Virus record (IMG/VR): IMGVR_UViG_3300028364_000072
Location: 1 to 38,413 of that record
DNA from: a virus
Length of the DNA: 38,413 bases
Reading direction: 5' to 3' (one strand)
Part shown: positions 12,891-22,837 of the stretch, piece by piece
How positions within the stretch are numbered: the first letter of the stretch is position 1
Layout of the letters: each line of letters starts with the position of its first letter
Translations under genes and position numbers: made by a program
Notes under the pieces: generated by a model
Databases searched by the model: none
What the model was told of the DNA's origin: nothing
Seen by the model: the letters and a program-made list of their open reading frames with translations, nothing else

Positions 12891-14780
12891 GTTTGTTGGT
12901 ACAAAGTCTATAGCTTTTTTAACTTGTTGTAATTTATCAACATCTAAGAATTGTTTACCAGCACTTTTTAGAATACCAGTAAGTATACCTAGAGGTCGTC
13001 CTGAAACTAATTCAGCACCTAGTTCAGCACCTTCTCCTATTTGTTTTGCAAGTAAAGATCGGTTTACTCCATTAGATGGACTTGCTTCAATAAGTATTTT
13101 CATTAGTCGAGTGTAATCTCTTATATCTTTTCCAGTAGCTTCTTTAAGTGTTCTAGCGACTTTTTGCAAATCACCTGCTCTCATTGAGTCTTCCCTGTTA
13201 ATAAGGGTTTTAATTTTATTATCAGATTTATTAAACTCGTCAATAACTGTTTTAGCTTTTGAATAACTAGTAAACCTTGAGGCTTCTTCTGTTGTCAATA
13301 ATGAATCACGAATTTCCTTTAATTGTCTATTCGTTGTCTTAGATAATCCTTGCAAACTACGTGAAATATCTGTACTTAAATTAAAATCAATTTTATTACC
13401 TAGGCTCTCCATTCCTAATATAAGTTGTTCGTTTGTAGTTGCATTTTTAATGTTTTCAAGAACTTCTACAATTTCAATATTAATATTGTTAATATCTGTA
13501 GGTGTAAATGGTGTATTAGAACCTTTAATTTTTTCATACTCACCAATATCATTTTTTCTAAGTCCTGTCTTAGATAATCTAGAATCAATGTCGTCAATAA
13601 CTGTTTGTATCTTTGGTTTATCTACTGGTAATGTATTTATTTTTTCTTTAATTTTTCCAATATCACTTCCAGTTTGTCTATTTATAGTTTCAAATTCATC
13701 AAATACTTTTTGTGTATCTTCTGTTGCAAGTTCAAATATTGGTGGTACTTCGTCATCAAGCTCACTTGCTTCTAGCCTATCAAGGTATCTGTTTCCTGTT
13801 TCTGGTTCTATCGGTAGTAGTCGTTTCTTATCTCTAGCTGAGAGTAAATCACCAGCCACTGCTTTCTGACCTACATTAGCATTTTCTTCTGTGATACCTG
13901 TTGCTGTATCTTTTAATGCTTCTTCAATAGTCTGTGGTTTTTTTACTACAGGTACATCATCAGCTACTTGACGAACTTGATTAAATTGGCTACGAAGTTC
14001 ATCTACGTTTCTTGTTACTGAACCTACTACGTTATCAACTTGGTTTCCAGCTTGGTCTACAACTTCACTAACAACACGTTTAGCATTACCTGCTTGTCCT
14101 CCTGTTGCAAATTCTGCAACTCCTTCAACAATTTGTCCACCAGCTACTAAGTTTTTAGCTAGTTCTGGATTTTCTTTTGCAAAGAAATTAAACTCTTCTT
14201 CTAAGAATTTTAAACCTTCACCAACATTACCATCGCCAAGGTTTGTATAACCCTCTACTGCATTAACAAGAAATTGTTTTACTTGTTGCTCTTGTTCTGC
14301 TGGTAATACAACCTTAACAATACCCTTAAATAGTTCACCAACTATATCACCAGAGGTTCTAACTCCTTGACCTGCAATCTGTAAACCACCTGATCTATTT
14401 CCTTGTTCTCCACCTATAGTACGTTCACCTATTTCAATTTGGTTTGCTTGTCCTTCATTAGCTTGATTCATTACCCCTGTTGCTGTTTGTTTAATGTCTT
14501 CAAATGTTTCAGGTGCTTTTTCTATTGCGTTTCTTGCCATTCCAATAGGAGAAAATCTATTTGTAACATCAATAACTTGTTTTAATATTGGGTTTTGTTC
14601 TACTCTACCTTGTGTTTGAGTAGTTTCTTCTTCATTTAATCTTGTTAATACTGACTGACTGTCAATACCTTCAACATTGTTTCCATTCTTAATAAGACTA
14701 TCCATAAAAGAAGCCTTAGGAATACCTCTAGCCTTTGCATTTTCTATTAATACTTTTGTTTGTTCTCTTGATAAATCCAT
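12879..14780 (-). CDS. large helical virion protein (possible ejection protein)
   Basis: 633 residues, mostly alpha-helical, with Gln/Asn-rich and coiled-coil segments and one moderately hydrophobic region near 150-175 (GDIVGELFKGIVKVVLPAE). No enzymatic motif. Its place after the large tail protein matches internal ejection proteins of podoviruses, which leave the capsid with the DNA. It is last in the operon that starts at 20892. Family not recognised. Confidence 0.6.
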   Translation of the reverse strand: MDLSREQTKVLIENAKARGIPKASFMDSLIKNGNNVEGIDSQSVLTRLNEEETTQTQGRVEQNPILKQVIDVTNRFSPIGMARNAIEKAPETFEDIKQTATGVMNQANEGQANQIEIGERTIGGEQGNRSGGLQIAGQGVRTSGDIVGELFKGIVKVVLPAEQEQQVKQFLVNAVEGYTNLGDGNVGEGLKFLEEEFNFFAKENPELAKNLVAGGQIVEGVAEFATGGQAGNAKRVVSEVVDQAGNQVDNVVGSVTRNVDELRSQFNQVRQVADDVPVVKKPQTIEEALKDTATGITEENANVGQKAVAGDLLSARDKKRLLPIEPETGNRYLDRLEASELDDEVPPIFELATEDTQKVFDEFETINRQTGSDIGKIKEKINTLPVDKPKIQTVIDDIDSRLSKTGLRKNDIGEYEKIKGSNTPFTPTDINNINIEIVEVLENIKNATTNEQLILGMESLGNKIDFNLSTDISRSLQGLSKTTNRQLKEIRDSLLTTEEASRFTSYSKAKTVIDEFNKSDNKIKTLINREDSMRAGDLQKVARTLKEATGKDIRDYTRLMKILIEASPSNGVNRSLLAKQIGEGAELGAELVSGRPLGILTGILKSAGKQFLDVDKLQQVKKAIDFVPTNNTK

Positions 14781-14785
14781 ATTAT

Positions 14786-16243
14786 TTAGTAGCCAGCATT
14801 TTCATACTCATTAGTTTGTAAAATTGTTTGTATTTCATTAACATACTCATCAGCTAACTTGTCTGCTATTGGTTTTAACTCTGGTGTTACAACCCCTCCA
14901 TTACGAAAGAAAGACTTAGCTGCATTTTCTTGAATAACTTGCATGGCATTAAATACGTTTGACTCTGAACCTCTAAACCTACCTGTTGGATTACCTACGT
15001 TGTCGTAAATAGCGAATCCTGCAAGTTCGTTAGCTGCTTGAGCAACTAATTGACGTTCACCATCTGACAATGCTCCAAATGTAGCACCTTGAGATTTTAC
15101 ATCAATTAAACTGTTAAGTGTATCTTTAGCTGTCAATGTTTTTGCATTAGCTCTAAATTTAGTGCTATCAGCTAAAAATAAAGGATTTGAAACTCTACCT
15201 AGTATTGTAGTACCTACAGAAGACTGTATACCTACTGGGTTTCCTATCATTCCTGTTACTAAATCAAGAGTAGCTTTAGAAGATGCTCTTCTTGCTTCTG
15301 CTTGAACTGGAGATGACTGTTGTAGTTTTTCTGCCTGAGCAACTTGCATAGCAATGTTATTTTTAGCAATAGTCTGTCGTTTAATCTGTAAATCAAGTTC
15401 AGCAATTTTCCCTAAACTCTTAGCTGATGCAATAGCACCATCTTTAGTTTTAGATTGTGTAATAGCTTGAATCTCATCAGCCCCAGCACCAGATTGCATA
15501 GCCTGTAGTGCAATACTTGAGATAGCATCACGTTCTTCTTCAAACTTCTTAGCTTCTGCTTGTAACTTATCTACTTCTTTTTGTTCTTCGTCTTGACTTA
15601 CTCCAGTTATTTCTTTTAGTAAATTAATACGAGCTTGCTTTTCTCCTACCTCAGCTTTCTGTACTGCTTGACTAATTTGTAATGACTGGTTTAGTTTTTC
15701 CTGAGCGTTTGATAACATTCCATTCTTTGCATCTAACAAAGCTCCAAGACTAGCAATATCTGCTGCACCTCGTTGCTGAATGATTGCTTGGCGACCTGTT
15801 ATAAAAGCACCTGGTATTCTGCGACCTTCTTCATCGATAAGTTGGTTTTGAATAGATCTAGTCTTTTGATTAATCAATGAGTTTAAGTCTTGAATATCTT
15901 TTTCAATAGGTTTTAATACTTCTTGACCTCTGTTAAATTCATTGCGTAATACATCACCACCTCCACCAATAGTTTGAGCCAATGACTCTTGTTCAGCGAA
16001 TTGTTTTTGCTGGTCTACAATTCTTTGGTCAGTTAAGGTTTGTAAGTTTGTCTGTTCTTCTGTTTGAGCTTGAGCTGACTGTAGAGCTTGATTAGCTAAA
16101 GGTGCTGACTCTCGCATATTAATTTCAGGCACAACAAGTGTTGGCTGTGGTGCGATCACTGTTGATGCAGGAATAACGCCACTTGTTTGAGTAACGTCGT
16201 TTATAGCTTCCATATCGAATGTTGTGTTTTGTTCATCGTTCAT
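14786..16243 (-). CDS. coiled-coil virion protein (possible ejection protein)
   Basis: 485 residues, very rich in Gln, Ala and Glu, with long heptad regions between about 60 and 310 (KLNQSLQISQAVQKAEVGEK and similar). The C-terminal 170 residues look globular. Together with the neighbouring 633-residue protein it is a good candidate for a second ejection protein. No family recognised. Confidence 0.6.
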   Translation of the reverse strand: MNDEQNTTFDMEAINDVTQTSGVIPASTVIAPQPTLVVPEINMRESAPLANQALQSAQAQTEEQTNLQTLTDQRIVDQQKQFAEQESLAQTIGGGGDVLRNEFNRGQEVLKPIEKDIQDLNSLINQKTRSIQNQLIDEEGRRIPGAFITGRQAIIQQRGAADIASLGALLDAKNGMLSNAQEKLNQSLQISQAVQKAEVGEKQARINLLKEITGVSQDEEQKEVDKLQAEAKKFEEERDAISSIALQAMQSGAGADEIQAITQSKTKDGAIASAKSLGKIAELDLQIKRQTIAKNNIAMQVAQAEKLQQSSPVQAEARRASSKATLDLVTGMIGNPVGIQSSVGTTILGRVSNPLFLADSTKFRANAKTLTAKDTLNSLIDVKSQGATFGALSDGERQLVAQAANELAGFAIYDNVGNPTGRFRGSESNVFNAMQVIQENAAKSFFRNGGVVTPELKPIADKLADEYVNEIQTILQTNEYENAGY

Positions 16244-16245
16244 AA

Positions 16246-16668
16246 TTATAGTCTATCAAAGTATGTGAATAATGGGTCGTAAGCATCTGACGAAGGGTTT
16301 TGCTGAAAACTTGCAAACCTATTAGATACAAATACTCTTGAGTGAGTTTCTTGTCTTTTTATTAAATCAATTAAGAGTGATTGAGTTGCATTAACCCAAG
16401 CGTTTACTCTTCCTACTGATGGTTGATCTATTACGCCATCGTTAAATAATATTTGCGGTGCTGAACCAGCATAACCTGTAGCTGAACCATTGAATACGGC
16501 TTCTCCGTTAAATAAATAATCATTTCCTCCTGCTTTTGGTAGTAATTTCTTATTTACGTCAGTCAAGTTTATTTTAACTGAGTTAATACCATCATGTGTA
16601 TGTCTTTTAACTTCTTGTGGTTGCTCAATGCTTGCTGTCTGTTCTCTTGTTTCTGTTACAATACTCAT
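16246..16668 (-). CDS. small virion protein
   Basis: 140 residues from ATG 16668, two bases after the stop of the large tail protein. It has a HTHDGINSVKINLTDV segment as found in phage baseplate and fibre proteins, and a C-terminal FVSNRFASFQQNPSSDAY. Probably a tail or neck component. Confidence 0.6.
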   Translation of the reverse strand: MSIVTETREQTASIEQPQEVKRHTHDGINSVKINLTDVNKKLLPKAGGNDYLFNGEAVFNGSATGYAGSAPQILFNDGVIDQPSVGRVNAWVNATQSLLIDLIKRQETHSRVFVSNRFASFQQNPSSDAYDPLFTYFDRL

Positions 16669-16669
16669 A

Positions 16670-18961
16670 TTAGTTGGTTTCAAACTTCCATAATCCAGCT
16701 GTTGTATTCATTACAATCTTATACTGTATTTGTTCAGTTTTGGGTGTTCCTAATTGACCCTTAAATGCGAATAATCCAGAGTCTGCAACTAATTGCTCTG
16801 ATGTTACAGTTTCTATGTGTTGCCATTCACCTGTAGTTGTTGTTCTAAAAAATAGCTTAACATATTCACCAGATCCAAAGGCATTATCAAAGTACATTGA
16901 ATATATGCCCTGCTTTCCCTTATTAGCAACTGTACCTGTAATTTCCATATTAGAAACTATGTAAGCGTCATCATTTGTCCAATTAGCAACTGCTGTACCT
17001 GCAATATCTAATTCATAAATACCATCTAGTGTTGCGTATACCAATTTGTTAGGTGCTGATTTTCCTATAGCTGTAACCTGTTCCTCTGTTCCTATAAGAC
17101 TCCATGCTCCGTTTTTAAATACCCATATACCTGTGTAAGTATCATCATTAATGATTTTAGCACCCATATAAGCTCCGTCATCAAAGAACTCCATACCCTT
17201 AGTAACAGCATCAAATTTAAACTTTGTCAATGAACATAAGTTTCTATTTTTCTGATACGAAGATAAGTTTGCAATATATACATTACCTGCTTTTTGTGAT
17301 GTAATGTATAGTAAGTTATTTTTTGAACTCATAGCACCGATTGGCTCTCCAATGTTTACAGGAATGTCAAAGAATGCTGAGTTTAAATCCCAAAAGAATA
17401 TTTTACCTGAATCTGTACCGATTGCCATATATAGACCAATATCAGCAAGTGCTGTAATTTTTGTGCTTAATGGTAAATCTAGTGCATCAACTAACAGTGT
17501 ATATGTATCACTATCATCTGGGTCAAATGTATCTTGAGCTCCTCTTTCCTGTAGGGAAGCAATAGAACTACCATTTGCCCAATACATTGTATCTCTAATT
17601 ATAATAGTTGGTGTAGAATCTACAGTACCTGTTGTAAATTTATAAACGGAGTAAGTAAGTCCTGATTTTATAACAAAGAAATCACCTGATCCACCTACTG
17701 ATTTTATATTATTTGGTGCAATAATTGTAGAATCTCCGAGTTGAAGAAAAGATCCATCATAAGTAAAGAAATAAGTTTTATTACCAAATAGAATAAAACC
17801 ATTATCATAAGAATCCATAGGAGCGTAATCTGTTCCAGATATTTGACCTAGTACACCAGATGTATTCCATCCAAGACCTGATGCTGTTGATACATATAGT
17901 CCTGCAACCCCTGCCTGTGTTCCATCTTCAAACAATGTTACAATATTTGTATTATCAATAGCTGATATATGAGGTTTGTTGTTAAATAAAACTTCACCAT
18001 CATCACCACTAAATAATGTTTCACGAGATACGTTTGTAATAGAGTTACTTCCATTAAAGTCAAACCTTGTAAACTCTAAGAAACCTCTATCTTCATTTAT
18101 TACTACTTCTTCATCGTTTATAATTTCTGTACGAGAATCAAACCTAATTGAATATCCAAGTACAACAATTTCATTATTATCAAACTGTTTTGCTTCTGCG
18201 TGTTGCAATGAATTACCTTTTGAAAAGTCATAAGCAATACTAGCTAATAGAGTACCTGATAGGTTGTAAACATAAATAGTATTTGTTGTTACAACTCCAA
18301 ATGCTGTATCTGATACCTTTGTTACGTCTTGTATCGTTGCTGTGTATCCTGATGTATCAATGGTTGCATCTAATGTTCCGTCTTTATCCCTTAAAAATAC
18401 ATTTTGAGATTCAGTTACAACAAACTTGTCGTTAGTAATCATAGCTACATACTTTTCATTTCCTAATACGGGTGAAAATTGCTGTGTAAACTGTGATTGA
18501 GTTTGACCCTTTGTTATAAGTGTTTCAAATGAGCTAGATAAGAGATTAAATCTTCCATCATTATTTGTATCAGTCCATATACCTTCATCAGTATTAGGTA
18601 TTGTTGGTAATGGGAAAAAGTAATCACGCCACACCATACCACCAGAAAAAGCACCATTACCACTTGATAAATAAGAGTTATTTTTTGACTGATATAATGC
18701 ACCACTTCCAAGTGTTAATTCTGATAATTCACCACCTAGTGTATTACCAACTGACTTTACTACTGCATAATACTCATTACTAATATCATAATATCCTTTG
18801 TGAATTTCTAGTATTTCTCCTGGTATTTCACGAATCTTTGCAGGCTTGTTCATAACCCTTAAAACGCCCTCATCATCAATGCGAACGTTTCTTAGGTTAG
18901 CTACCCCAGTGTAGTGACTATTTGCTATTCCATTTTTCCATTGTTCTGATGTTAATTGCAT
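16670..18961 (-). CDS. large tail protein with beta-propeller-like repeats (tail hub or needle-knob type)
   Basis: 763 residues. Repeated short beta strands with aromatic turns (IVVLGYSIRFDS, GLYMAIGTDSGKIFFWDLNS, NLLYITSQKAGNVYIANLSS, KLVYATLDGIYELDI) suggest one or two beta-propellers, as in P22 gp10-type hub and podovirus tail stabilisation proteins. The C-terminal 90 residues form a jelly-roll-like domain (YVKLFFRTTTTGEWQHIETV). This is probably the main tail-tube closing or hub protein. Confidence 0.65.
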   Translation of the reverse strand: MQLTSEQWKNGIANSHYTGVANLRNVRIDDEGVLRVMNKPAKIREIPGEILEIHKGYYDISNEYYAVVKSVGNTLGGELSELTLGSGALYQSKNNSYLSSGNGAFSGGMVWRDYFFPLPTIPNTDEGIWTDTNNDGRFNLLSSSFETLITKGQTQSQFTQQFSPVLGNEKYVAMITNDKFVVTESQNVFLRDKDGTLDATIDTSGYTATIQDVTKVSDTAFGVVTTNTIYVYNLSGTLLASIAYDFSKGNSLQHAEAKQFDNNEIVVLGYSIRFDSRTEIINDEEVVINEDRGFLEFTRFDFNGSNSITNVSRETLFSGDDGEVLFNNKPHISAIDNTNIVTLFEDGTQAGVAGLYVSTASGLGWNTSGVLGQISGTDYAPMDSYDNGFILFGNKTYFFTYDGSFLQLGDSTIIAPNNIKSVGGSGDFFVIKSGLTYSVYKFTTGTVDSTPTIIIRDTMYWANGSSIASLQERGAQDTFDPDDSDTYTLLVDALDLPLSTKITALADIGLYMAIGTDSGKIFFWDLNSAFFDIPVNIGEPIGAMSSKNNLLYITSQKAGNVYIANLSSYQKNRNLCSLTKFKFDAVTKGMEFFDDGAYMGAKIINDDTYTGIWVFKNGAWSLIGTEEQVTAIGKSAPNKLVYATLDGIYELDIAGTAVANWTNDDAYIVSNMEITGTVANKGKQGIYSMYFDNAFGSGEYVKLFFRTTTTGEWQHIETVTSEQLVADSGLFAFKGQLGTPKTEQIQYKIVMNTTAGLWKFETN

Positions 18962-19003
18962 AGTTTTTATTAGTTAGTTTACTGCTTAGCTTGAGCTGTC
19001 ATG

Positions 19004-19102
19004 TTAAATCCCATATACTTTAATATTTTGTTTAATTTCTGGGATAGAAATCTTATATACAATTTCCCCTTCTCTTTTTTGTTTTGTCTTTGTTGTTTTC
19101 AT
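19004..19102 (-). CDS. 32-residue peptide between tail genes
   Basis: MKTTKTKQKREGEIVYKISI then PEIKQNIKVYGI: basic start, amphipathic strand or helix. The 180-base gap also holds a 6-codon ORF upstream (after the stop at 19142) and a 7-codon ORF downstream, all linked by short TAA-ATG spacings. It may be a small real gene. Confidence 0.4.
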   Translation of the reverse strand: MKTTKTKQKREGEIVYKISIPEIKQNIKVYGI

Positions 19103-19141
19103 ATAATTTTGGTATGTTACTTTTCTTCGGGTGTCATAAAA

Positions 19142-20023
19142 TTATACTGACATTATTTGTAATCTAGTTCCGTTGTTATTCCCAATAATAGCACTTGTTG
19201 CTGAGTAATAAATTTCTACTGTATCGGAAGATGATAAACTTAATATTGCATTTGCATAAATAGTTTGACCGACCTTACTTGTTCCATTTTCCCAACCTGT
19301 AGTTACTTCTGCTGAACCATTTTTGTATATAATTAAATCACCTCTATCACCAGTATCACTAGCGTTACCAGTAATACTACATAAAACAGAATATTCCCCA
19401 TCTGAGGGTGCTGTAAATGTTGAACTTGCAAAACTAGAATCTCTATCAATTACCTCTGTTCCAAAGATTACTTTAGTGATAGTGCTTATATTTTGTGTTG
19501 CTGACGATTTAGCAATAATTAAAGTATTTGCTCCACCTCCTGATGCGTCTTGCCATGTTGCTGTTGTTCCACCTGTAGCTGTAAGCACTTGACCTGATGT
19601 TGGTGCTGCTGATGAATTTACGTTTACGACTGTAGTAGCTGAACTCAATGCACTTGTTTGTGTTGCGTTTCCTGCAGTAAGACCTGCTGCTGTTCCTGTT
19701 AAGTTTGTAGCAACCCCTGATGCTGGTGTACCTAATTCTGGTGCTACCATTGTTGCATTATTAATAGTTGGAGCTGTAAGTGTTTTATTTGTAAGTGTCT
19801 CTGTTCCAGCCAAGGTTGATGCCTTATCAGAGCCTGTTACTGTTGACAATTTATAATCATGTGTTGTAGTTACTGCTGAACCATCAATACCTACCTTTGT
19901 TTCTAATGCTTCTATTGCATCGTTTGCGTTTGCATGCTGGTCTGCATGATTAACAACAGATACTTTGTCTGTAGCTGTTGGGTTTGTTAGTACGTCTTTA
20001 CTTGTTGGAAAATTTGTTGCCAT
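19142..20023 (-). CDS. fibre protein with C1q-like C-terminal domain
   Basis: 293 residues. The start (NHADQHANANDAIEALETKV) is the conserved N-terminus of many phage virion fibre proteins; the middle is a Thr/Ala/Ser-rich shaft with GTETLTNKTLTAPTI repeats. The last 120 residues have the beta pattern of a C1q/TNF jelly roll (FTAPSDGEYSVLCSI, RGDLIIYKNG, IEI-YYSATS), used as trimeric receptor-binding heads. Confidence 0.72.
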   Translation of the reverse strand: MATNFPTSKDVLTNPTATDKVSVVNHADQHANANDAIEALETKVGIDGSAVTTTHDYKLSTVTGSDKASTLAGTETLTNKTLTAPTINNATMVAPELGTPASGVATNLTGTAAGLTAGNATQTSALSSATTVVNVNSSAAPTSGQVLTATGGTTATWQDASGGGANTLIIAKSSATQNISTITKVIFGTEVIDRDSSFASSTFTAPSDGEYSVLCSITGNASDTGDRGDLIIYKNGSAEVTTGWENGTSKVGQTIYANAILSLSSSDTVEIYYSATSAIIGNNNGTRLQIMSV

Positions 20024-20024
20024 A

Positions 20025-20198
20025 TTATAATAAATCTAAGTTAGTCCACTCTGTTAATGTCCCTAGTCCGTTATACCTTACAGATAATTCAGCTAAAGGG
20101 TCTACTGCTATATCATAAGAAAGATTATCTTGGTTATAAGTCCAAGTACCTTCTCCACCTTGCTGTAGGTTACTCCACTCCGTATTTCTAGAACTCAT
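20025..20198 (-). CDS. small virion-associated protein
   Basis: 57 residues from ATG 20198, joined to the adaptor gene as TAATATG. Trp- and Tyr-rich (TEWSNLQQGGEGTWTYNQDN). Small proteins of this kind are common next to podovirus adaptors; function unknown. Confidence 0.6.
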   Translation of the reverse strand: MSSRNTEWSNLQQGGEGTWTYNQDNLSYDIAVDPLAELSVRYNGLGTLTEWTNLDLL

Positions 20199-20199
20199 A

Positions 20200-20892
20200 T
20201 TACAGAGAATTAGGTACAAAAGGTGTAAGTCGCCCACGTTTTCGTCTTGATCCGTAATACTTCTTAATTCGTACGATTATATCTTGTAATAGTGCATCCA
20301 TTTTCTGATACGTTGCATTCATGTCAGCTTGACTTGATGCGTAATGTCTTGCATTCCATAATGGAATAAACTCATGATAGATTTCTGCAAATCCTGCTTC
20401 CTTACTTGTATCAGTTGTAGCAAAGTAGCTTGCTGGTCGTGAGAAATAGATTCTCATACCGTCTGCTAGGTCATAGTTAGGTTTAGGATATAAGAAAAGT
20501 GATTCCCCTACTTTCTCGTAATAGATAGGTGTTCCAGTCTCTTCTCCTAGTTCAGATATAGGTGTTTTAATATCAGACTCAGCAATAGGTATCATAACTG
20601 ATGCTTTACCTTCTGCGTTATCAATCTCAAGCCGAGATACTGTTAAATGCTTTACACTCATTGTGTATTGCCCTTGTCCTGATACAACGTCAGTTACAGC
20701 AATAGGTAAGTCTGGGTGATTCTTGTCATCCCACTGCCATGAACCATCAACTGCTAATATAATAGATGTAAGCTCATCCAACGCTCTATTAGAGTGTCTT
20801 GTAAGTGCATCTAGCGAGTAATTGACAAAGTTAATGTCATTTTCAAAACCTAATAGGAATTGAGTCTCTTTTTTAATCTCTGTAAACGTCAT
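20200..20892 (-). CDS. head-tail adaptor (P22 gp4 / tail tubular A-like)
   Basis: 230 residues. The helical start (FTEIKKETQFLLG, then SLDALTRHSNRALDELTSII), the YEKVGESLFLYPKPNYD strand region and the helical C-terminus with a basic tail (KKYYGSRRKRGR) match the podovirus adaptor family that binds under the portal. Gene order (after capsid, before fibres and tail hub) agrees. The ATG is six bases after TATAAT. Confidence 0.72.
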   Translation of the reverse strand: MTFTEIKKETQFLLGFENDINFVNYSLDALTRHSNRALDELTSIILAVDGSWQWDDKNHPDLPIAVTDVVSGQGQYTMSVKHLTVSRLEIDNAEGKASVMIPIAESDIKTPISELGEETGTPIYYEKVGESLFLYPKPNYDLADGMRIYFSRPASYFATTDTSKEAGFAEIYHEFIPLWNARHYASSQADMNATYQKMDALLQDIIVRIKKYYGSRRKRGRLTPFVPNSL

Positions 20893-20898
20893 ATCTAT

Positions 20899-20930
20899 AT
20901 TATACCATGATATATCAATATAATTTTGTC
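20899..20930 (-). promoter_or_regulatory. promoter with TTGACA and extended -10, predicted leaderless
   Basis: TGGTATAAT at 20907-20899, six bases (ATAGAT), ATG at 20892. TTGACA lies 22 bases upstream of the hexamer, the same long spacing as at the portal promoter. Confidence 0.78.
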
Positions 20931-20934
20931 AAAC

Positions 20935-20960
20935 AAAAACACTTATTTTTCTAAGTGTTT
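20935..20960 (-). terminator. Rho-independent terminator
   Basis: Minus strand: ACACTTAG-AAAA-TAAGTGT, TTTTG. It overlaps the end of the gene at 20943. Confidence 0.82.
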
Positions 20961-21308
20961 AATCCATCCATTATCAATCTCTGCAATACGTTGTTTAAGG
21001 TCAAGTTCTGCTGCCTCTAATGTCTTTGGTTTATGGTCTGTAAACTCTACCTCTACTTTTCCATCTACGATTTTAGGTTGGCTGAATGTTTCATACTCTC
21101 CCTTTTTTTCCAATACAAGTGGAATGAAAATCTTTGCAATTTTTCCTCGTAGCTTTACACTGCCTTCAAGTTCTGCCTTGTTTTCTTCTTGGATTTCTTT
21201 CATTCTAGCTGTAAGTTCTGCTACTTCCTTTTTAGCACCCTTTAAACTTTCTTCAATCTTCAATTCCTTCTCTAGTAATGTTAATAGCTTTTTATTTTCA
21301 ATAATCAT
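20943..21308 (-). CDS. coiled-coil protein in the structural region
   Basis: 121 residues; the first 60 are a charged coiled coil (LEKELKIEESLKGAKKEVAE and on), followed by a strand-rich FSQPKIVDGKVEVEFTDHKP and a final helix. It is a one-gene transcription unit between capsid and adaptor. Could be a head-completion or regulatory protein; no family recognised. Confidence 0.62.
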   Translation of the reverse strand: MIIENKKLLTLLEKELKIEESLKGAKKEVAELTARMKEIQEENKAELEGSVKLRGKIAKIFIPLVLEKKGEYETFSQPKIVDGKVEVEFTDHKPKTLEAAELDLKQRIAEIDNGWIKHLEK

Positions 21309-21316
21309 ACCATGTA

Positions 21317-21325
21317 ATTATAACA
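21317..21325 (-). promoter_or_regulatory. extended -10 promoter
   Basis: TGTTATAAT on the minus strand, eight bases, then ATG at 21308. Confidence 0.68.
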
Positions 21326-21346
21326 TATGTATATAGTTTGTGCAAA

Positions 21347-21367
21347 TAAAAAAACCACCGAAGTGAT
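21347..21367 (-). terminator. terminator after the major capsid gene
   Basis: Minus strand: ATCAC-TTCG-GTGGT, TTTTTT. Short stem with a TTCG tetraloop. Confidence 0.65.
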
Positions 21368-21378
21368 TTGATTAATGC

Positions 21379-22200
21379 TTAGGCGGCTAGGTCGTATTTT
21401 ACAACCAAGTCTTCAGCGTTGTTCCAAAGTGCTGATTTGAAGTATACATATGCTGCATATTCCATTCCAGTCTTTCCTGAAACTCCTTTTTCTTCTAGAG
21501 TTACCCCTTGTACCCCTGTACCAGTAGTTGAAGCTCCTTTAATTCCTGCAAGTGCAGTTGTCGCTGGAAGTGTTCCTCGTACTACATAAATTTCGTGTCC
21601 CATGTAATCTTTCCCGGTAAATCCGTTGTTTAGAACTGAGTCAGCGAAAGTAAATCCACTAAGTGCTCCTGCCTCTACGAACGCTGGCATTTGGTCAGCA
21701 TCAATAATAAGGTATGAACCATTAAGTGAGTTTTCGTAACCTGCTAAGAATGCAGATAGTTTTGAAACTTCTTCAATAACGTTTGCTGCTGTAAATCCTC
21801 CAGTTACTGTAATAGTATTTGAAGCTCCTGCTGCAAGTTGTACGAATAGGTCTTTATCAATAGCTTGTGCAAGTTTTGAAGCTGCGATTGATAGGTGTTT
21901 TGATCCAAGATCGAAATCTGAGAATACTTCCTCAAAGTTTCGGATATGGAATGAATAGATAGCTTCATCTGTAACTGTTAGATTGTCGTCTACAGTTGTG
22001 ATATCTGCTGGTGTATATCCTCCAGTCATTGGTGTGTTCAATGTAACTGCTACAGCGTCTGTATAAGGATTTTCAATAACTTTAACTCCTGACTTAAATT
22101 CAGAAATTCTTTTTGCAACAGTCATTGACTCTAGATTCATTTGCAAAACGCTTTCTTTTGCTTCCTGAGTGAATGTTGTTGAACTAATTGTGTTTGCCAT
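21379..22200 (-). CDS. major capsid protein
   Basis: 273 residues, beginning ANTISSTTFTQEAKESVLQM. A compact HK97-fold capsid is suggested by the N-terminal arm, the long SIAASKLAQAIDKDLFVQLA helix (spine), the LIIDADQMPAFVEA segment and the GHEIYVVRGTLPA strand near the C-terminus. It lies directly downstream of the scaffold gene, and its codons look more even than its neighbours', as expected for a highly made protein. No cleaved delta domain is seen; a separate scaffold does that job. Confidence 0.8.
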   Translation of the reverse strand: MANTISSTTFTQEAKESVLQMNLESMTVAKRISEFKSGVKVIENPYTDAVAVTLNTPMTGGYTPADITTVDDNLTVTDEAIYSFHIRNFEEVFSDFDLGSKHLSIAASKLAQAIDKDLFVQLAAGASNTITVTGGFTAANVIEEVSKLSAFLAGYENSLNGSYLIIDADQMPAFVEAGALSGFTFADSVLNNGFTGKDYMGHEIYVVRGTLPATTALAGIKGASTTGTGVQGVTLEEKGVSGKTGMEYAAYVYFKSALWNNAEDLVVKYDLAA

Positions 22201-22240
22201 AATTGGTAATGTTTAGTAAGTTTAATAAATAAATAATTTG

Positions 22241-22747
22241 TTATTTACCACCTCGTACTCGCTTCAAGTCTTCCTGTGTTCCTTTCCCTTCCATAATACG
22301 CTTTCGTACTTGTTCAAGATTTTCTGTTACAGAACGACCACGCTTAGATGCTCCAACAGTTGCCTGTTTTGAAATAGCTTCTTTAGCTTGCTTGTCTTTC
22401 CAGATAGTAAAATATTCTGAGTTACGTGCATCAATTAAGTCCATATCTTCCATAGCAGCAATTTTCTTAAGTTTTTCAATCTCATCTGAGGTTACTCCGT
22501 TAAAACGTAGTAAATCAATTTGAGAGTCAAACTTGTTAGTTGTTTTCTGTGGCTTAGATGTTTTCTTTTTAGAGTTTTGCTTACTTTTTACGATAGCTCC
22601 CTCTGCTTTTAATGCTCGTGCTTGCCAATCAACCCCCTCTGAGCCATCTTGGTCTTCTTCTTGTAAATCTTCTTCGTTATCTTCGACTTCATCTACGATG
22701 TCATCTTCAATTACTTCTGATTCGTTAAATTCGTTTTCTTGTGACAT
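22241..22747 (-). CDS. scaffolding protein
   Basis: 168 residues: a very acidic N-terminus (EVIEDDIVDEVEDNEEDLQE), then a helical middle and a basic C-terminus (RKRIMEGKGTQEDLKRVRGG). Acidic start plus basic helical end, right before the capsid gene, is typical of phage scaffolds; the basic end would bind the capsid's inner face. Confidence 0.75.
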   Translation of the reverse strand: MSQENEFNESEVIEDDIVDEVEDNEEDLQEEDQDGSEGVDWQARALKAEGAIVKSKQNSKKKTSKPQKTTNKFDSQIDLLRFNGVTSDEIEKLKKIAAMEDMDLIDARNSEYFTIWKDKQAKEAISKQATVGASKRGRSVTENLEQVRKRIMEGKGTQEDLKRVRGGK

Positions 22748-22837
22748 AAACGCTAAAATGTTTTAAATGGATATAATGCCTCCACTGGCGTTTTTAAATG
22801 TATTTATTCAGTCGAACTATACTAAACGACACGCTGT